The notes under the pieces are model-generated. The model was given only the letters and a program-made list of their open reading frames with translations, searched no databases and had not been told where the DNA came from. From assembly GCA_965243485.1 (NCBI GenBank), contig CBDEVP010000001.1, positions 5,642,001 through 5,706,000 of the forward strand: DNA of 64,000 bases, in the 5' to 3' direction. Made by a program: the position numbers and the translations under genes. The DNA is from UBA7330 sp965243485 (GTDB lineage Bacteria; Bacteroidota; Bacteroidia; Cytophagales; Cyclobacteriaceae). Within the stretch, counting starts at the first letter, position 1, and each line of letters opens with the position of its first letter. Below, one piece after another: positions 23,614 through 33,186 of this stretch.

Positions 23614-25932
23614 ATGGGAAAGAATCTGGTAATAGTTGAGTCGCCTGCAAAGGCTAAAACGATCGAAGGATATTTGGGAAAGGATTATGAAGTGCAATCG
23701 TCCTATGGTCACGTACGTGATCTTCCAAGGGATGATTTTGCAATTGATATCGAAAATAATTTCGAACCCACTTATAAAATTTCATCTGACAAAAAAGATA
23801 TTGTCAAGCAGCTCAAAAAGTTAGCTTCCAGTGCGGAGACGGTCTATCTGGCATCGGATGATGACCGCGAGGGAGAAGCCATTTCATGGCACCTGTCAAA
23901 AGCACTTGAGCTAAATGATCAGAACACCCGTCGGATCGTATTCCGGGAAATCACAAAAAATGCCATTCAAAATGCCTTGCTTAATCCAAGGGGTATTGAT
24001 ATTGACCTGGTCAATGCGCAGCAGGCAAGAAGGATACTCGACCGGCTGGTAGGCTATGAACTTTCACCCATTCTTTGGAAGAAGATAAAAACCGGATTGT
24101 CTGCCGGAAGGGTCCAGTCTGTTGCGGTAAGGCTTGTGGTGGATCGTGAAAGAGAGATCGAAAAATTTGAGGCCGTATCATCTTTTAAGATCTCTGCACT
24201 GTTTGACCTGGGGGGAGGAAAAATTCTCAAGGCGGAGCTTCCATCCAAATTTAAGACGCAGGATGATGCGGAAGCATTCTTAAAGAAATGTATCGGGGCA
24301 AAATTCACCATTGAAAACCTTGAGACCAAACCGGCAAAAAAGTCTCCCGCAGCTCCTTTTACAACCTCCACATTGCAACAGGAAGCCAGCCGAAAGCTAA
24401 GCTTTCCGGTCTCTTTGACGATGTCTGTCGCTCAAAAACTGTACGAAGCAGGAAAGATCTCCTACATGAGGACTGACTCTGTCAATCTGTCTCAGGAAGC
24501 CATCCAGGGAGCCAAAGCACAGATCAGCAAGAGCTTTGGCAACGACTTTGTACAGGAAAGACATTTTAAGACCAAAAGCCAGGGGGCTCAGGAGGCACAC
24601 GAAGCCATCCGGCCAACGGATTTTTCGGTTACTTCGGCAGGGAAAGATAGCGCAGAAAAAAGGTTATACGAGCTGATCTGGAAGCGTGCGATTGCTTCTC
24701 AGATGGCTGATGCTCAGCTTGAAAAGACCACAGCGACGATAGGCATTTCCACAACGCCGGAAAAATTGACAGCTCAGGGTGAGGTCATCAAGTTCGAAGG
24801 TTTTCTAAAGGTATACATCGAATCCACCGATGATGAGGATGATGAAGAGCAGCAGCAGGGAATGCTGCCTCCGCTGACCATCGGACAAAACCTTGACCTG
24901 AAGCAGATGATCGCCAAGGAAGGATTTACGCGGCATCCTCCAAGATATACGGAAGCCAGTCTGGTAAAAAAACTGGAAGAAATGGGCATTGGCCGACCTT
25001 CCACCTATGCACCGACCATCTCCACCATCATCAAACGTACCTATGTGGAGAAAGAGAGTCGTGAGGGTACAGAAAGAAATTATCAGGAGCTGATCCTTGA
25101 AAAGGGATCCATTAAAAATCATACGCAAACCGAAATCACCGGAGCGGAGAAAAACAAGCTTTTTCCTACAAATACCGGAATAGTAGTCAACGACTTTCTT
25201 GTACAGTACTTTCCTAACGTGATCGACTTCTCATTCACAGCCAAGGTGGAAGAGGAATTTGACCACATTGCTACCGGAAAAGTGAACTGGACAAAGATGA
25301 TCAAGGATTTTTACAATCAGTTCCATCCGCTGGTAGAAGACACTGCGCAGATCAAGCGAAGCGAAGCGGTGGCTGCAAGGGAGATCGGGATCGACCCTGA
25401 GAGTGGCAAAAAGATATATGGCAAGCTTGGAAAATATGGAGCGTATGTCCAGATCGGCGAAATGGAGGAAGAGGAAAAGCCAAAGTTTGCAAGCCTTCGT
25501 GCAGGACAATTATTAGAAAGTCTGACTCTCGAAGATGCTCTTGAGTTATTTAAGCTGCCAAGAGACGTCGGTACATTTGAAGATAAGCCGATTGTTTCAG
25601 CCATTGGCAGGTTCGGCCCGTATATCCGGCATGATGGCAAGTTTGTTTCCCTGAAGAAAGATCAGGACCCACTGTCCATTTCCGAGGAGGAGGCCATAGA
25701 ATTGATCCTGGAAAAGCGAGAGCAGGACGCCAATAAATACATCAAGACCTTCGATGAGGATGACCAGGTTTTTGTCCTTAATGGCCGTTATGGTCCTTAC
25801 ATTAAATTTGGAAAGAAGAACGTGAAAATCCCCAAAGGCAAAGTGCCGGAGGAACTCACATATGAAGAATGTAAGGAACTGGCCGAAAAAGCTCCTGCGA
25901 AAAAAGGACGATTTACAAGGAAGAAAGCTTAA
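23614..25932 (+). CDS. topA: DNA topoisomerase I
   Basis: Type IA topoisomerase that relaxes negative supercoils. The start at 23614 gives MGKNLVIVESPAKAKTIEGYL, the expected N-terminus, and a 772-aa protein; the frame is open to 23509 but the extra 35 residues look non-coding. The TOPRIM acidic cluster is SDDDREGEAISWH near residue 88. The active-site Tyr284 is in SYMRTDSVNLS and the GAQEAHEAIRPT motif follows. The C-terminus has GKYGAYVQ, GRFGPYIRHDGK and GRYGPYIKFG repeats instead of the E. coli zinc fingers. A lysine-rich tail ends the protein. Its stop overlaps that of the convergent dnaN gene. Confidence 0.97.
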   Translation: MGKNLVIVESPAKAKTIEGYLGKDYEVQSSYGHVRDLPRDDFAIDIENNFEPTYKISSDKKDIVKQLKKLASSAETVYLASDDDREGEAISWHLSKALELNDQNTRRIVFREITKNAIQNALLNPRGIDIDLVNAQQARRILDRLVGYELSPILWKKIKTGLSAGRVQSVAVRLVVDREREIEKFEAVSSFKISALFDLGGGKILKAELPSKFKTQDDAEAFLKKCIGAKFTIENLETKPAKKSPAAPFTTSTLQQEASRKLSFPVSLTMSVAQKLYEAGKISYMRTDSVNLSQEAIQGAKAQISKSFGNDFVQERHFKTKSQGAQEAHEAIRPTDFSVTSAGKDSAEKRLYELIWKRAIASQMADAQLEKTTATIGISTTPEKLTAQGEVIKFEGFLKVYIESTDDEDDEEQQQGMLPPLTIGQNLDLKQMIAKEGFTRHPPRYTEASLVKKLEEMGIGRPSTYAPTISTIIKRTYVEKESREGTERNYQELILEKGSIKNHTQTEITGAEKNKLFPTNTGIVVNDFLVQYFPNVIDFSFTAKVEEEFDHIATGKVNWTKMIKDFYNQFHPLVEDTAQIKRSEAVAAREIGIDPESGKKIYGKLGKYGAYVQIGEMEEEEKPKFASLRAGQLLESLTLEDALELFKLPRDVGTFEDKPIVSAIGRFGPYIRHDGKFVSLKKDQDPLSISEEEAIELILEKREQDANKYIKTFDEDDQVFVLNGRYGPYIKFGKKNVKIPKGKVPEELTYEECKELAEKAPAKKGRFTRKKA

Positions 25933-27053
25933 ACGTAATTATTAAGCATCACAGGCATCACCAGCATCAGGATGTCTTCATTTTCATCCTTTTCGGAAGG
26001 TAAGATGATCCCGGCTTTGTTAGGTGCACTCAACCTCAGGTTTATCTCATCCGAATCCAGATTGTTCAGCATCTCAATGAGAAACTTCGCGTTGAAACCA
26101 ATTTCGATATCTTCACCATCGTGCTCACAGGATAGCCTTTCGTTGGCCTCGTTGGAAAAATCCAGATCTTCAGCAGATATCATGAGCTCGCTACCGGTCA
26201 CCTTCAGCCGCACCTGATGGGTGGTCTTATTGGCATAAATAGCGATCCTTTTCAGTGAGCTCAGGACCTCATCTTTATTGATAACGATAACATTGTTGTT
26301 GTCGACCGGAATTACATTTTCATAATCCGGGAAGCGCTCGTCAATGAGGCGGCAGATCATCTTGATGTTGTTGAAATTAAAAAATGCATTGGATGCATTA
26401 AATTCCATGTTCACTGCGGTATTTTCCGAGGGCAAGGTAGTCTTCAGCAAAGTAAGCGCCTTTCTGGGTATGATCATGGTATGATCCTCATCCGCAGCCA
26501 CGTCCACCCTTCTGTATCTGATTAGCCTGTGGCTGTCTGTAGCGACAAACGTAGTATTCGTTTCGCTCAGGTTGACGTACACGCCTGTCATAGCCGGACG
26601 CAATTCGTCATTGCTGGTTGCGAAGATGGTGTTATTAATGGCCTGAGCAAGCACTTCGGAAGACATGTTCACCGAGTACCCATCAGAAACTGTGGGGATC
26701 TTTGGGAAATCCGTGGCATTCTCACCGGACAGCTTATACCGGCCGTTATCAGAATTTATTTCAATGCTGTATGTATCCGAATCAATGGTAAAGGTGACCG
26801 GCTGCTCTGGCAAGTTCCTTAAAGTTTCCATCAGGATCCTGGCGGGAATGGCAATGCTGCCATCTTCTTTGGCTTCCACTTCAATCTCAGTGATCATGCT
26901 GGTCTGCAGGTCAGAAGCTGTGATGGTAAGCGTACCATCTTTGATCTCAAAAAGAAAATTCTCCAGAATAGGTACAACAGGATTGGTGGTGATCACGCCA
27001 TTGATGGCAGAGACCTGCTTAAGCAAATAAGATGACGAAACGATAAACTTCAT
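25929..27053 (-). CDS. dnaN: DNA polymerase III sliding clamp (beta subunit)
   Basis: A 374-aa clamp with the usual length and three-domain layout. MKFIVSSSYLLKQVSAINGVI opens domain 1, RPAMTGVYVNL and ATDSHRLIRYRR lie in domain 2, and the C-terminus ends with LMLVMPVMLNNYV, the conserved MPM motif. The dimer encircles DNA and tethers polymerase. It converges on topA with stop codons overlapping. A good promoter lies upstream at 27088-27117, separating it from the gliding operon. Confidence 0.97.
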   Translation of the reverse strand: MKFIVSSSYLLKQVSAINGVITTNPVVPILENFLFEIKDGTLTITASDLQTSMITEIEVEAKEDGSIAIPARILMETLRNLPEQPVTFTIDSDTYSIEINSDNGRYKLSGENATDFPKIPTVSDGYSVNMSSEVLAQAINNTIFATSNDELRPAMTGVYVNLSETNTTFVATDSHRLIRYRRVDVAADEDHTMIIPRKALTLLKTTLPSENTAVNMEFNASNAFFNFNNIKMICRLIDERFPDYENVIPVDNNNVIVINKDEVLSSLKRIAIYANKTTHQVRLKVTGSELMISAEDLDFSNEANERLSCEHDGEDIEIGFNAKFLIEMLNNLDSDEINLRLSAPNKAGIILPSEKDENEDILMLVMPVMLNNYV

Positions 27054-27087
27054 AAGTACTGGGATTTCGATGGATGTATCGAGTCGT

Positions 27088-27117
27088 CAAATTTAAGCAA
27101 AAAATCTACTTACCAAA
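27088..27117 (-). promoter_or_regulatory. Promoter of dnaN
   Basis: On the minus strand TTTG (27117-27114) and TAAATTTG (27095-27088) are separated by 18 nt. They match the Bacteroidota -33/-7 consensus TTTG and TAnnTTTG. The start codon lies 34 nt further on. Confidence 0.7.
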
Positions 27118-27130
27118 CATAAAATTAAGG

Positions 27131-28042
27131 TTACTCTTCAGCCTTGAAATCCGAGGGTTCTGCCAGGATCTGGCCCACACGCCGGCCATCCAGTATCATT
27201 AATTCCCCGGCTTTATTTGTGATCAATTGAAAGGCGTTTTTCTCAATGGATGGGAAAAAACTCAACTGAAGCGGCTCATTGCTTTTTATTGAGGATATAA
27301 CCAGGTTGGCCATAGGAACCGTCCTGCTCAGACTGTCATATCGAGGAAACCGCCGTGCAGAAATGAACTCATTCACTTCAAATACCTGGTATTGATTCAA
27401 ATAATCCACCACGGCAGAGCTGTCAATTTCGGAAACCCCATCAATACTGAAGAAATTATCGTTGAAATTTATTACGAGATCCCTGCGATCAGGTGAGGTA
27501 TAGTCAATACTTACTGATTTGATCGTACGCCAGTTTTCATCGAGGATCATCCGGTCTCTCCACTGGTTCTCCGTCAGCTCGAAGATACCTCCCAGGTATT
27601 CATTGTATCCCGGGATCTCCACCTCATAGCTTTGGGCCGAGACGGGATCATAAAAATAGGTCCGTGTTTTGGTGGGGTTGCTGAAAACCATAAATTCCCT
27701 GGATAATCCGCCTTCCAGATTTACTCTGATGCTATCCTCAGGTTGAATGTCCACTGGCTTTCTCACACTCACCCTCTGAAGGATCGAGAAAAACAATCTT
27801 CTGAGCCCCTCATCTACCTGGTATTGTCCATTCAAAGACCATTGATCCCCGTTGCGGTTGATAATGATTTCCGTATCCTCAGCAGCGATGGAGATCCTGT
27901 CTATTTGACTGGTATCATTCACCACAAAGACCGAACGATCAACCTTGTCGGTATTGCTCCACCGTTCGAAATAGAACAACCAGAGATTCAGGATCACGAG
28001 GAAAACAGCCAGTGAAAACAATATTTTATTGGACCTGCTCAT
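27131..28042 (-). CDS. DUF4340-family protein of the gliding operon
   Basis: A 303-aa protein with one N-terminal membrane anchor (ILFSLAVFLVILNLWLFYF). A periplasmic domain follows, with VDRSVFVVNDTSQIDRISI and a FELTENQWRDRMIL segment in the middle. The ORF can start at 28132, but the ATG at 28042 overlaps the gldG stop by 4 bases (ATGA) and gives a normal membrane anchor. DUF4340 proteins often follow GldG-like ABC components. It is the fourth gene of gldA-gldF-gldG-DUF4340. Exact role unknown. Confidence 0.8.
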   Translation of the reverse strand: MSRSNKILFSLAVFLVILNLWLFYFERWSNTDKVDRSVFVVNDTSQIDRISIAAEDTEIIINRNGDQWSLNGQYQVDEGLRRLFFSILQRVSVRKPVDIQPEDSIRVNLEGGLSREFMVFSNPTKTRTYFYDPVSAQSYEVEIPGYNEYLGGIFELTENQWRDRMILDENWRTIKSVSIDYTSPDRRDLVINFNDNFFSIDGVSEIDSSAVVDYLNQYQVFEVNEFISARRFPRYDSLSRTVPMANLVISSIKSNEPLQLSFFPSIEKNAFQLITNKAGELMILDGRRVGQILAEPSDFKAEE

Positions 28043-29721
28043 GATCTGTATTTTGACCTTCTGACAAACATTTTCACCAACCCGAAAATGATCAACAACA
28101 CCAAAGGTGCACCTATATTGATGGCCTGCCACATGGTTCGTTCCTGCTTCACCCTGGCCTTATCCAACGGTCGAATCCTCACCTCTTTTGAGCGGGCCTG
28201 GATCAGGCCGGAATCATCCATCAGGTATTCCATCAGGTTCATGATCAGTACTTCATTGGCATAGTGCTCCCTACTGTACGGATCTACACCTAGAGGCAAA
28301 GGATTCCCCGATTCAAGGTCGAGCTCATTCCTGATCAAATCTCCATCTGCGATCACCACTACTTTGGAATTCAACCCATCAGGACGGAATTCAGACTGAT
28401 CGAAGCCACCGGGCACAAAGCGGTTTTTATACAGGGATTGGAATTTGCCCTCCAGCAGGTATCCGACAGGCACCGGAGGATGGGTAAACCTCTCAGGCAA
28501 TAATTCATCTTTCAGGTCATTGTAGCTCACCTGCACCGGCGCACCCAGCACTTTGGAGTTTGCTGAAGTGAACAAAAGGGGTGTTTTGGTAATTCCCTCC
28601 GCTTTTACCGTATCAATTTCGGAAGCAAACCGCACCTGAAGCGCATCCATGTTTTTCACTACCGGATGATCTCCGTAATTCGTTATGATCGGGAAATATG
28701 GCCAGGGCAACATATTGATCTGCGGCTGATCACCAATATTTCCAGCTACCACCGGAGTATTGCCACAGTTGATATCGGCCACATAATTGTTGTTGATCCT
28801 GACCCCGTATTTGAAAAGCAGGTCTGTCAAATTGATCTCATATGGGATGGCCACCGTTCCCTCCCCGGAAGCCTCATTCATATCCACTCCCAGGGCATCA
28901 AGGAAAAACAGCAACCTCCCTCCTTTCATCAGGTACTGGTCAAGCAGATATTTTTCATTTTCCGTAAAGGCACTCCGGGGTTTCGTGACCACTATCAGAT
29001 CATAGCCGGTAAGTGCAGAGTTGCGCTCCGGCAGGTTGATGCGAAACAGGTCGTATTTTGAAAGGACCAGGTTGGTAAATCCTGCCAGATCGGTAGTATC
29101 GGGTTCATCATGCCCATAGACCATTCCGACCCGCTTCCTTGAATTGCCAGTGACAAGAGCGATGCCATTCGCTATTTCATACTCCAGCCCTTCAATGGAT
29201 TGATTCAGCACTTCCTCCACCGAGGCAGCCCGGCTTCCCTTCAACAGATTCACCGCCAGCTCCTGACCTCCTGATGAGATGATGATGCCGGGAAATACCA
29301 TGATCTGTGTTTGTCTGCCTTCCCGGTTGAGGTTTAAATTGCTTGGCTGCAGCCCCTGCTCCATCAATCCCTGATAGTATTGATTTCTGGCACGCTGGCT
29401 CTCAGCCTGGGAGGGATCAATGAAACGGTAATTCAGCGGAGCATTGGTATACACGGAAAATTCCTCCAGAGTCTCCCTGATCGCTGTCTGAAATCGAAGA
29501 AAATTAGATGGTAATTCACCATCCAGATAAACTTCGATGAAAAGTTCGTCCTGCACCTGTTCAAGGACCTCCTTGGTGGCATCAGTGATCGTATACCGCT
29601 GCTCTTCAGTCATGTCGATCCGAACCCGGAACTTCGATGCCAGCTGATTCACCAGGATGATCAGGAGAATTCCGATCGCCAGCTTAAGCCAAAGTCCTGT
29701 CTGATAGTTGTCCATGCTCAT
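28039..29721 (-). CDS. gldG: Gliding-motility ABC component GldG
   Basis: A 560-aa protein with an N-terminal membrane helix (LKLAIGILLIILVNQLASKF) and a C-terminal one (INIGAPLVLLIIFGLVKMFV). The periplasmic region has RYTITDATKEVLEQVQDELFIEVYLDGELPSNF and the LIVVTKPRSAFTENEKYLLDQYLMKGGRLL segment typical of GldG. With GldA and GldF it forms an ABC complex required for gliding in Flavobacterium. It overlaps both neighbours by 4 bases. Confidence 0.9.
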   Translation of the reverse strand: MSMDNYQTGLWLKLAIGILLIILVNQLASKFRVRIDMTEEQRYTITDATKEVLEQVQDELFIEVYLDGELPSNFLRFQTAIRETLEEFSVYTNAPLNYRFIDPSQAESQRARNQYYQGLMEQGLQPSNLNLNREGRQTQIMVFPGIIISSGGQELAVNLLKGSRAASVEEVLNQSIEGLEYEIANGIALVTGNSRKRVGMVYGHDEPDTTDLAGFTNLVLSKYDLFRINLPERNSALTGYDLIVVTKPRSAFTENEKYLLDQYLMKGGRLLFFLDALGVDMNEASGEGTVAIPYEINLTDLLFKYGVRINNNYVADINCGNTPVVAGNIGDQPQINMLPWPYFPIITNYGDHPVVKNMDALQVRFASEIDTVKAEGITKTPLLFTSANSKVLGAPVQVSYNDLKDELLPERFTHPPVPVGYLLEGKFQSLYKNRFVPGGFDQSEFRPDGLNSKVVVIADGDLIRNELDLESGNPLPLGVDPYSREHYANEVLIMNLMEYLMDDSGLIQARSKEVRIRPLDKARVKQERTMWQAINIGAPLVLLIIFGLVKMFVRRSKYRS

Positions 29722-30443
29722 CTTTTCAATCCTAAAACCAAATAAGTTACCAGCAAAAACAACGCGATCAGCCCCAGAAAATAGCTGACATCCGAAAGAT
29801 CAATCAGGCCTTTACTCAGTGCGGAGTAGTGAGCTACCATCCCCAGCTGTGACAGCACATAGGACCAGCCGGACCACAGATCGATCGCAGAAAGTGAATC
29901 AAAGCCGGTGTAAAAGAAAAAGCAAAGAAAAGCAGCGAGGATGAAAGAGACGATCTGATTGCCTGTGAGGGCTGAGGACAATATTCCAATGGCCACAAAT
30001 ACACCTCCCAGCAGGAGCAGTCCGATGTACGACCCAATGATGCCGGGGGTGTCCAGATTACCTTTGGGGATCGTCAGCTCACTAAGGGAATAATAATAAA
30101 TGAGCGTCGGCAAAACCGAGAAAAGAACAAGCACGAATCCGGCCAGATATTTTCCAAGGATCACATCCATGCTTCTCAGCGGCAGGGTGTACAAAAGCTC
30201 CAGCGTCCCGCTCCTTTTCTCTTCAGCAAATGACTTCATCGTGATCGCGGGAATCAGAAACATCAAAACGTAAGGGCCCAGGTTGAAAAGCGTCTCCATG
30301 CTTGCATAGCCATAATCCAGCACATTTGTTTCCGGGAAAAGCCACATCAGCAGACCTATGCCGGAAAGAAATACACCGATGACAATGTATGCGATCAGGC
30401 TATCGAGAAATTCGTTGATCTCTTTTCTTAGAATGCTGATCAT
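29718..30443 (-). CDS. gldF: Gliding-motility ABC permease GldF
   Basis: A 241-aa ABC-2 type permease with about six membrane helices. ILRKEINEFLDSLIAYIVIGVFL opens the protein, and the MKSFAEEKRSGTLELLYTLPLRSMDVILGKYLAG motif region is that of ABC-2 permeases. The gene lies between gldA and gldG with 4-base overlaps on both sides, so the subunits are translationally coupled. The family acts as the membrane channel of the GldAFG complex. Confidence 0.9.
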   Translation of the reverse strand: MISILRKEINEFLDSLIAYIVIGVFLSGIGLLMWLFPETNVLDYGYASMETLFNLGPYVLMFLIPAITMKSFAEEKRSGTLELLYTLPLRSMDVILGKYLAGFVLVLFSVLPTLIYYYSLSELTIPKGNLDTPGIIGSYIGLLLLGGVFVAIGILSSALTGNQIVSFILAAFLCFFFYTGFDSLSAIDLWSGWSYVLSQLGMVAHYSALSKGLIDLSDVSYFLGLIALFLLVTYLVLGLKR

Positions 30444-31348
30444 TTGTCAGTCCCTTTGGTTAGCCCCTGAAAGATCTCCTCGAGTGACCGGCCAGCCTTC
30501 TTCAGGCTTACCAGCGGCAGTGAATGCTCCGATGTGATCTTCAATAATTCAGCCCTCAAATCACTCGATTCCGCTGTAATCAGATAGGTAAACTGACCCT
30601 GTTCGGTAATCCTGAAGCCAGCTTTCTCAAACAGCTGGTGATCGATGGAGTCTTCAAATTCCAGTAGGATGCGTTGTTCCGCCGACTGATCAGCTTTGAT
30701 CTGATCCAGCCTGTCATTTGCTACAATATTTCCTTTGTCGATGATCACCACATGGTCGCAGAGTGCCTCCACTTCCTGCATGATATGGGTGGAGAGCAAT
30801 ATCGTTTTGTCTCTTCCTGCATTCTTGATCACTTCACGAATGTCTACGATCTGGTTTGGATCGAGGCCGGAGGTCGGTTCATCCAGGATCAGCACTTCCG
30901 GGTCATGAAGCAGGGCTTTAGCCAGCCCGACACGCTGTCTGTACCCTTTGGAGAGTGCCCGAATCGGCTTATGTGCTTCCCTTTCCAGACCACACAAACC
31001 AATGACCTCATCCACTTTTGACCCCGTCTTTTTCATTTGATACACTCCACCAATAAACCTGAGAAATTCCCTTACATACATATCCAGGTACAATGGATTG
31101 TTTTCCGGTAAGTACCCTGTAATGCGTTTTACTTTCAATGGATGTTGCAACACGTCAATGCCCTCCACTTCGATAGACCCGGAATCCGGCCTGAGGTAGC
31201 CGGTGATCATTTTCATCGTGGTGGATTTGCCTGCGCCATTTGGACCCAGAAATCCGGTGATCACCCCTTTTTTTGCAATAAAAGAGATATCATTGACTGC
31301 TCTTTGCTTTCCGTAGACTTTCGTAAGCGTATTGATTGTTACAGACAT
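30440..31348 (-). CDS. gldA: Gliding-motility ABC ATPase GldA
   Basis: A 302-aa ATP-binding subunit. Walker A is GPNGAGKSTT near residue 35, the Q-loop region GYLPENNPLY near 78, the signature LSKGYRQRVGLAKAL near 135 and Walker B LILDEPTSGLDP near 153. LSTHIMQEVEALCDHV supplies the switch His. A C-terminal extension of about 70 residues follows, as usual for GldA. It is the first gene of the gliding operon. The 162-base gap upstream to the divergent reductase gene shows no convincing promoter. Confidence 0.9.
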   Translation of the reverse strand: MSVTINTLTKVYGKQRAVNDISFIAKKGVITGFLGPNGAGKSTTMKMITGYLRPDSGSIEVEGIDVLQHPLKVKRITGYLPENNPLYLDMYVREFLRFIGGVYQMKKTGSKVDEVIGLCGLEREAHKPIRALSKGYRQRVGLAKALLHDPEVLILDEPTSGLDPNQIVDIREVIKNAGRDKTILLSTHIMQEVEALCDHVVIIDKGNIVANDRLDQIKADQSAEQRILLEFEDSIDHQLFEKAGFRITEQGQFTYLITAESSDLRAELLKITSEHSLPLVSLKKAGRSLEEIFQGLTKGTDK

Positions 31349-31510
31349 TCAGCACAATGTTGAACGGAGCTCTTCAAAATTGAATGGGAATTAGCTTATA
31401 AAAGACAATTTCAACCATAAGGTTAGGCCTTAAGCGCAATATTGATTGATTTTATTTTTAAACACAAACGCATATTTCCGGTTCAGCAGTATAATGAACT
31501 GTAAAAATTC

Positions 31511-32035
31511 ATGATTACCATAGTAAGTAGCACCAACAGGAATGATTCGGTCACTTATCAGCTCAGTCAGTTGTATCAGGGTATCCTCTCTGAGCTGAAT
31601 GCAAGGAGCCTGCTCATAGACCTGAATGAGCTTCCCGGTGACTTTACTGTCACGGCATTATACGAAAATTCAGGTAAAAACGAGGAATTTAATAAACTAC
31701 GGAAAGTCATGAAGGATTCCCAAAAATTTGTTTTCATCGTCCCTGAATACAACGGCTCTTTCCCCGGGGTGCTGAAAGCATTCATAGACGGGCTGGAGTA
31801 TCCGGGCACTTTTCGGAATAAAAAATGCGCACTCGTAGGTCTTTCATCGGGCATGCAGGGAGGCGGGCTGGCCCTGAGTCATCTCACAGATATTTTCAAT
31901 TACTGCGGCATGCACGTACTGGCCCTTAAACCTAAGCTTGGTCGCATCGGAGCCCATATGAAAGGATCAGCCATCACCAATGAACTGTACCTGACGCTGC
32001 TCAAAGAACAGGCCAAAGCACTGATTGACTTTTGA
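31511..32035 (+). CDS. NADPH-dependent FMN reductase family protein
   Basis: A 174-aa flavodoxin-like protein. Motifs include STNRNDSVTYQLSQ (phosphate-binding loop), FIVPEYNGSFPGVLKAFIDGLEY in the middle and LVGLSSGMQGGGLALSHL near residue 110. This is the usual pattern of small NAD(P)H-dependent FMN reductases or quinone reductases. Its stop is 3 bases from the stop of the convergent small membrane protein gene. The physiological substrate is not readable from sequence. Confidence 0.85.
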   Translation: MITIVSSTNRNDSVTYQLSQLYQGILSELNARSLLIDLNELPGDFTVTALYENSGKNEEFNKLRKVMKDSQKFVFIVPEYNGSFPGVLKAFIDGLEYPGTFRNKKCALVGLSSGMQGGGLALSHLTDIFNYCGMHVLALKPKLGRIGAHMKGSAITNELYLTLLKEQAKALIDF

Positions 32036-32038
32036 TGG

Positions 32039-32422
32039 CTAATGCTTCTTCTTACCTGCAATCGCAGACAATTGCAGCTCAAGTCTTTTGATCTCCCGTA
32101 TCAGCTCCCCCTTATCCATTTGCATCCAGCTCCAGATCTTTAACATGGAGATGATAATGAAGGTAGCCCCCATCATCAGGGCCCATCCCAGCAGTTCTTT
32201 GGTGCTTTCCGCTTCAGCAAAGCGGAACCCCGCATAAATGCATGCAGCCAACGCGACAACAATCATGATCGTTACCAGAAAATTCAGCCACATGTTCTTT
32301 CCGCGGTATAATCCGGTGAACTGCTCAAATACAGGTTTCTCTTCCAGCTTGTCATAGTATTCAGCTTCCTCTTTGGACAGCGCTTCCTTGATCAGGGCGT
32401 CAATGTTTTTATCAGTTTCCAT
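32039..32422 (-). CDS. Small two-helix membrane protein (DUF6768-like), partner of an ECF sigma factor
   Basis: A 127-aa protein with a soluble N-terminus (NIDALIKEALSKEEAEYYDKL) and two membrane helices (LNFLVTIMIVVALAACIYAGF and ELLGWALMMGATFIIISML). A charged C-terminal helix (ELIREIKRLELQLSAIA) follows. It starts inside the end of the sigma gene, overlapping by 11 bases, which implies coupled translation. This order and topology fit an anti-sigma factor holding the sigma factor at the membrane. There is no ZAS or FecR-type domain, so it would be an unconventional one. Confidence 0.7.
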   Translation of the reverse strand: METDKNIDALIKEALSKEEAEYYDKLEEKPVFEQFTGLYRGKNMWLNFLVTIMIVVALAACIYAGFRFAEAESTKELLGWALMMGATFIIISMLKIWSWMQMDKGELIREIKRLELQLSAIAGKKKH

Positions 32423-32966
32423 ATTCTTTAATGATTTGTTTCAAATTTTCCCGTGCATAGTAAAGTCGTGACTTTACTGTACCATTCGGCACATTAAGTA
32501 CTTCAGCGATGTCGGGCACAGAAAGACTCTCCAGATAATACAGCGATAGTATCAATCTTTGCTCTTCGGGTAAGGTTTTTAAAGCAGCTCTTAAATGTTT
32601 TATCAGCATGTCCCGCTCGTCGGTATCCGACGCTTCAGCCATTTCACTGGCGACCATCTCGCGGATGTTCTCCCGCTTCCGGTCCACCTGCGTCTTTCTG
32701 ATCCAGTCTATGGCCTTTCTGCTGGCAATACTTAGCGCCCAAACCCCGAACTTTCGGACATCCTCCAGTTTGTCGATTCCCTTAAAGATAGCGATCCATA
32801 CTTCCTGGGAGATGTCACCTGAAACCTCGGCATTCTGCGTGTGGCGGTAGATCTGATTTCTGATCCGGCCGTTCCATCGTTTCACCAGCAGGTTGATCGC
32901 CTGGGTATCCCCATTTTGGGCATTCAGCACAAGGAGTTCTTCAAAAACCTGGTTTGCACTTTCCAT
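32412..32966 (-). CDS. ECF-type RNA polymerase sigma factor
   Basis: A 184-aa sigma-70 family protein. Region 2 is visible near residues 25-95 (GDISQEVWIAIFKGIDKLEDVRKFGVWALSIASRKAIDWIRK). Region 4 is near 125-178 (LPEEQRLILSLYYLESLSVPDIAEVLNVPNGTVKSRLYYARENL). It is coupled to a two-helix membrane protein that probably restrains it. It is not next to a SusC/SusD pair, so it should serve an envelope or stress response rather than glycan uptake. A 102-bp inverted-repeat element lies upstream at 33039-33140. Confidence 0.9.
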   Translation of the reverse strand: MESANQVFEELLVLNAQNGDTQAINLLVKRWNGRIRNQIYRHTQNAEVSGDISQEVWIAIFKGIDKLEDVRKFGVWALSIASRKAIDWIRKTQVDRKRENIREMVASEMAEASDTDERDMLIKHLRAALKTLPEEQRLILSLYYLESLSVPDIAEVLNVPNGTVKSRLYYARENLKQIIKEYGN

Positions 32967-33038
32967 TTTCTAATGGAAAAGTCGGAAAGTTTTGGTTACG
33001 GTTCAATGGGGGAGCGGAAACCAGGAAAATGGGGAGCT

Positions 33039-33140
33039 AGACAACAAAAGTTTAAGTCGGTGAAATTTTTGAAAATTATGATCAAAAACAAAATATTCAG
33101 GATAAATCCAAAATTTTCAAAATCTAAACTTTTGTTGTCT
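33039..33140. repeat. Inverted repeat, 16-bp perfect arms, upstream of a sigma factor gene
   Basis: AGACAACAAAAGTTTA at 33039-33054 is repeated as its exact reverse complement at 33125-33140, with 70 bases between. The inner sequence is AT-rich and partly complementary. No ORF lies within. A small MITE-like element or a structured leader are both possible. Confidence 0.6.
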
Positions 33141-33186
33141 GCGGGTGGCGACTTTTGTAGTCAAAAGGTTGAGAGCCTCCGGCTTT

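Noticed and set aside
28043..28132. Upstream start for the DUF4340 protein
   Set aside because: It would overlap gldG by about 90 bases and place a non-membrane segment before the anchor helix.
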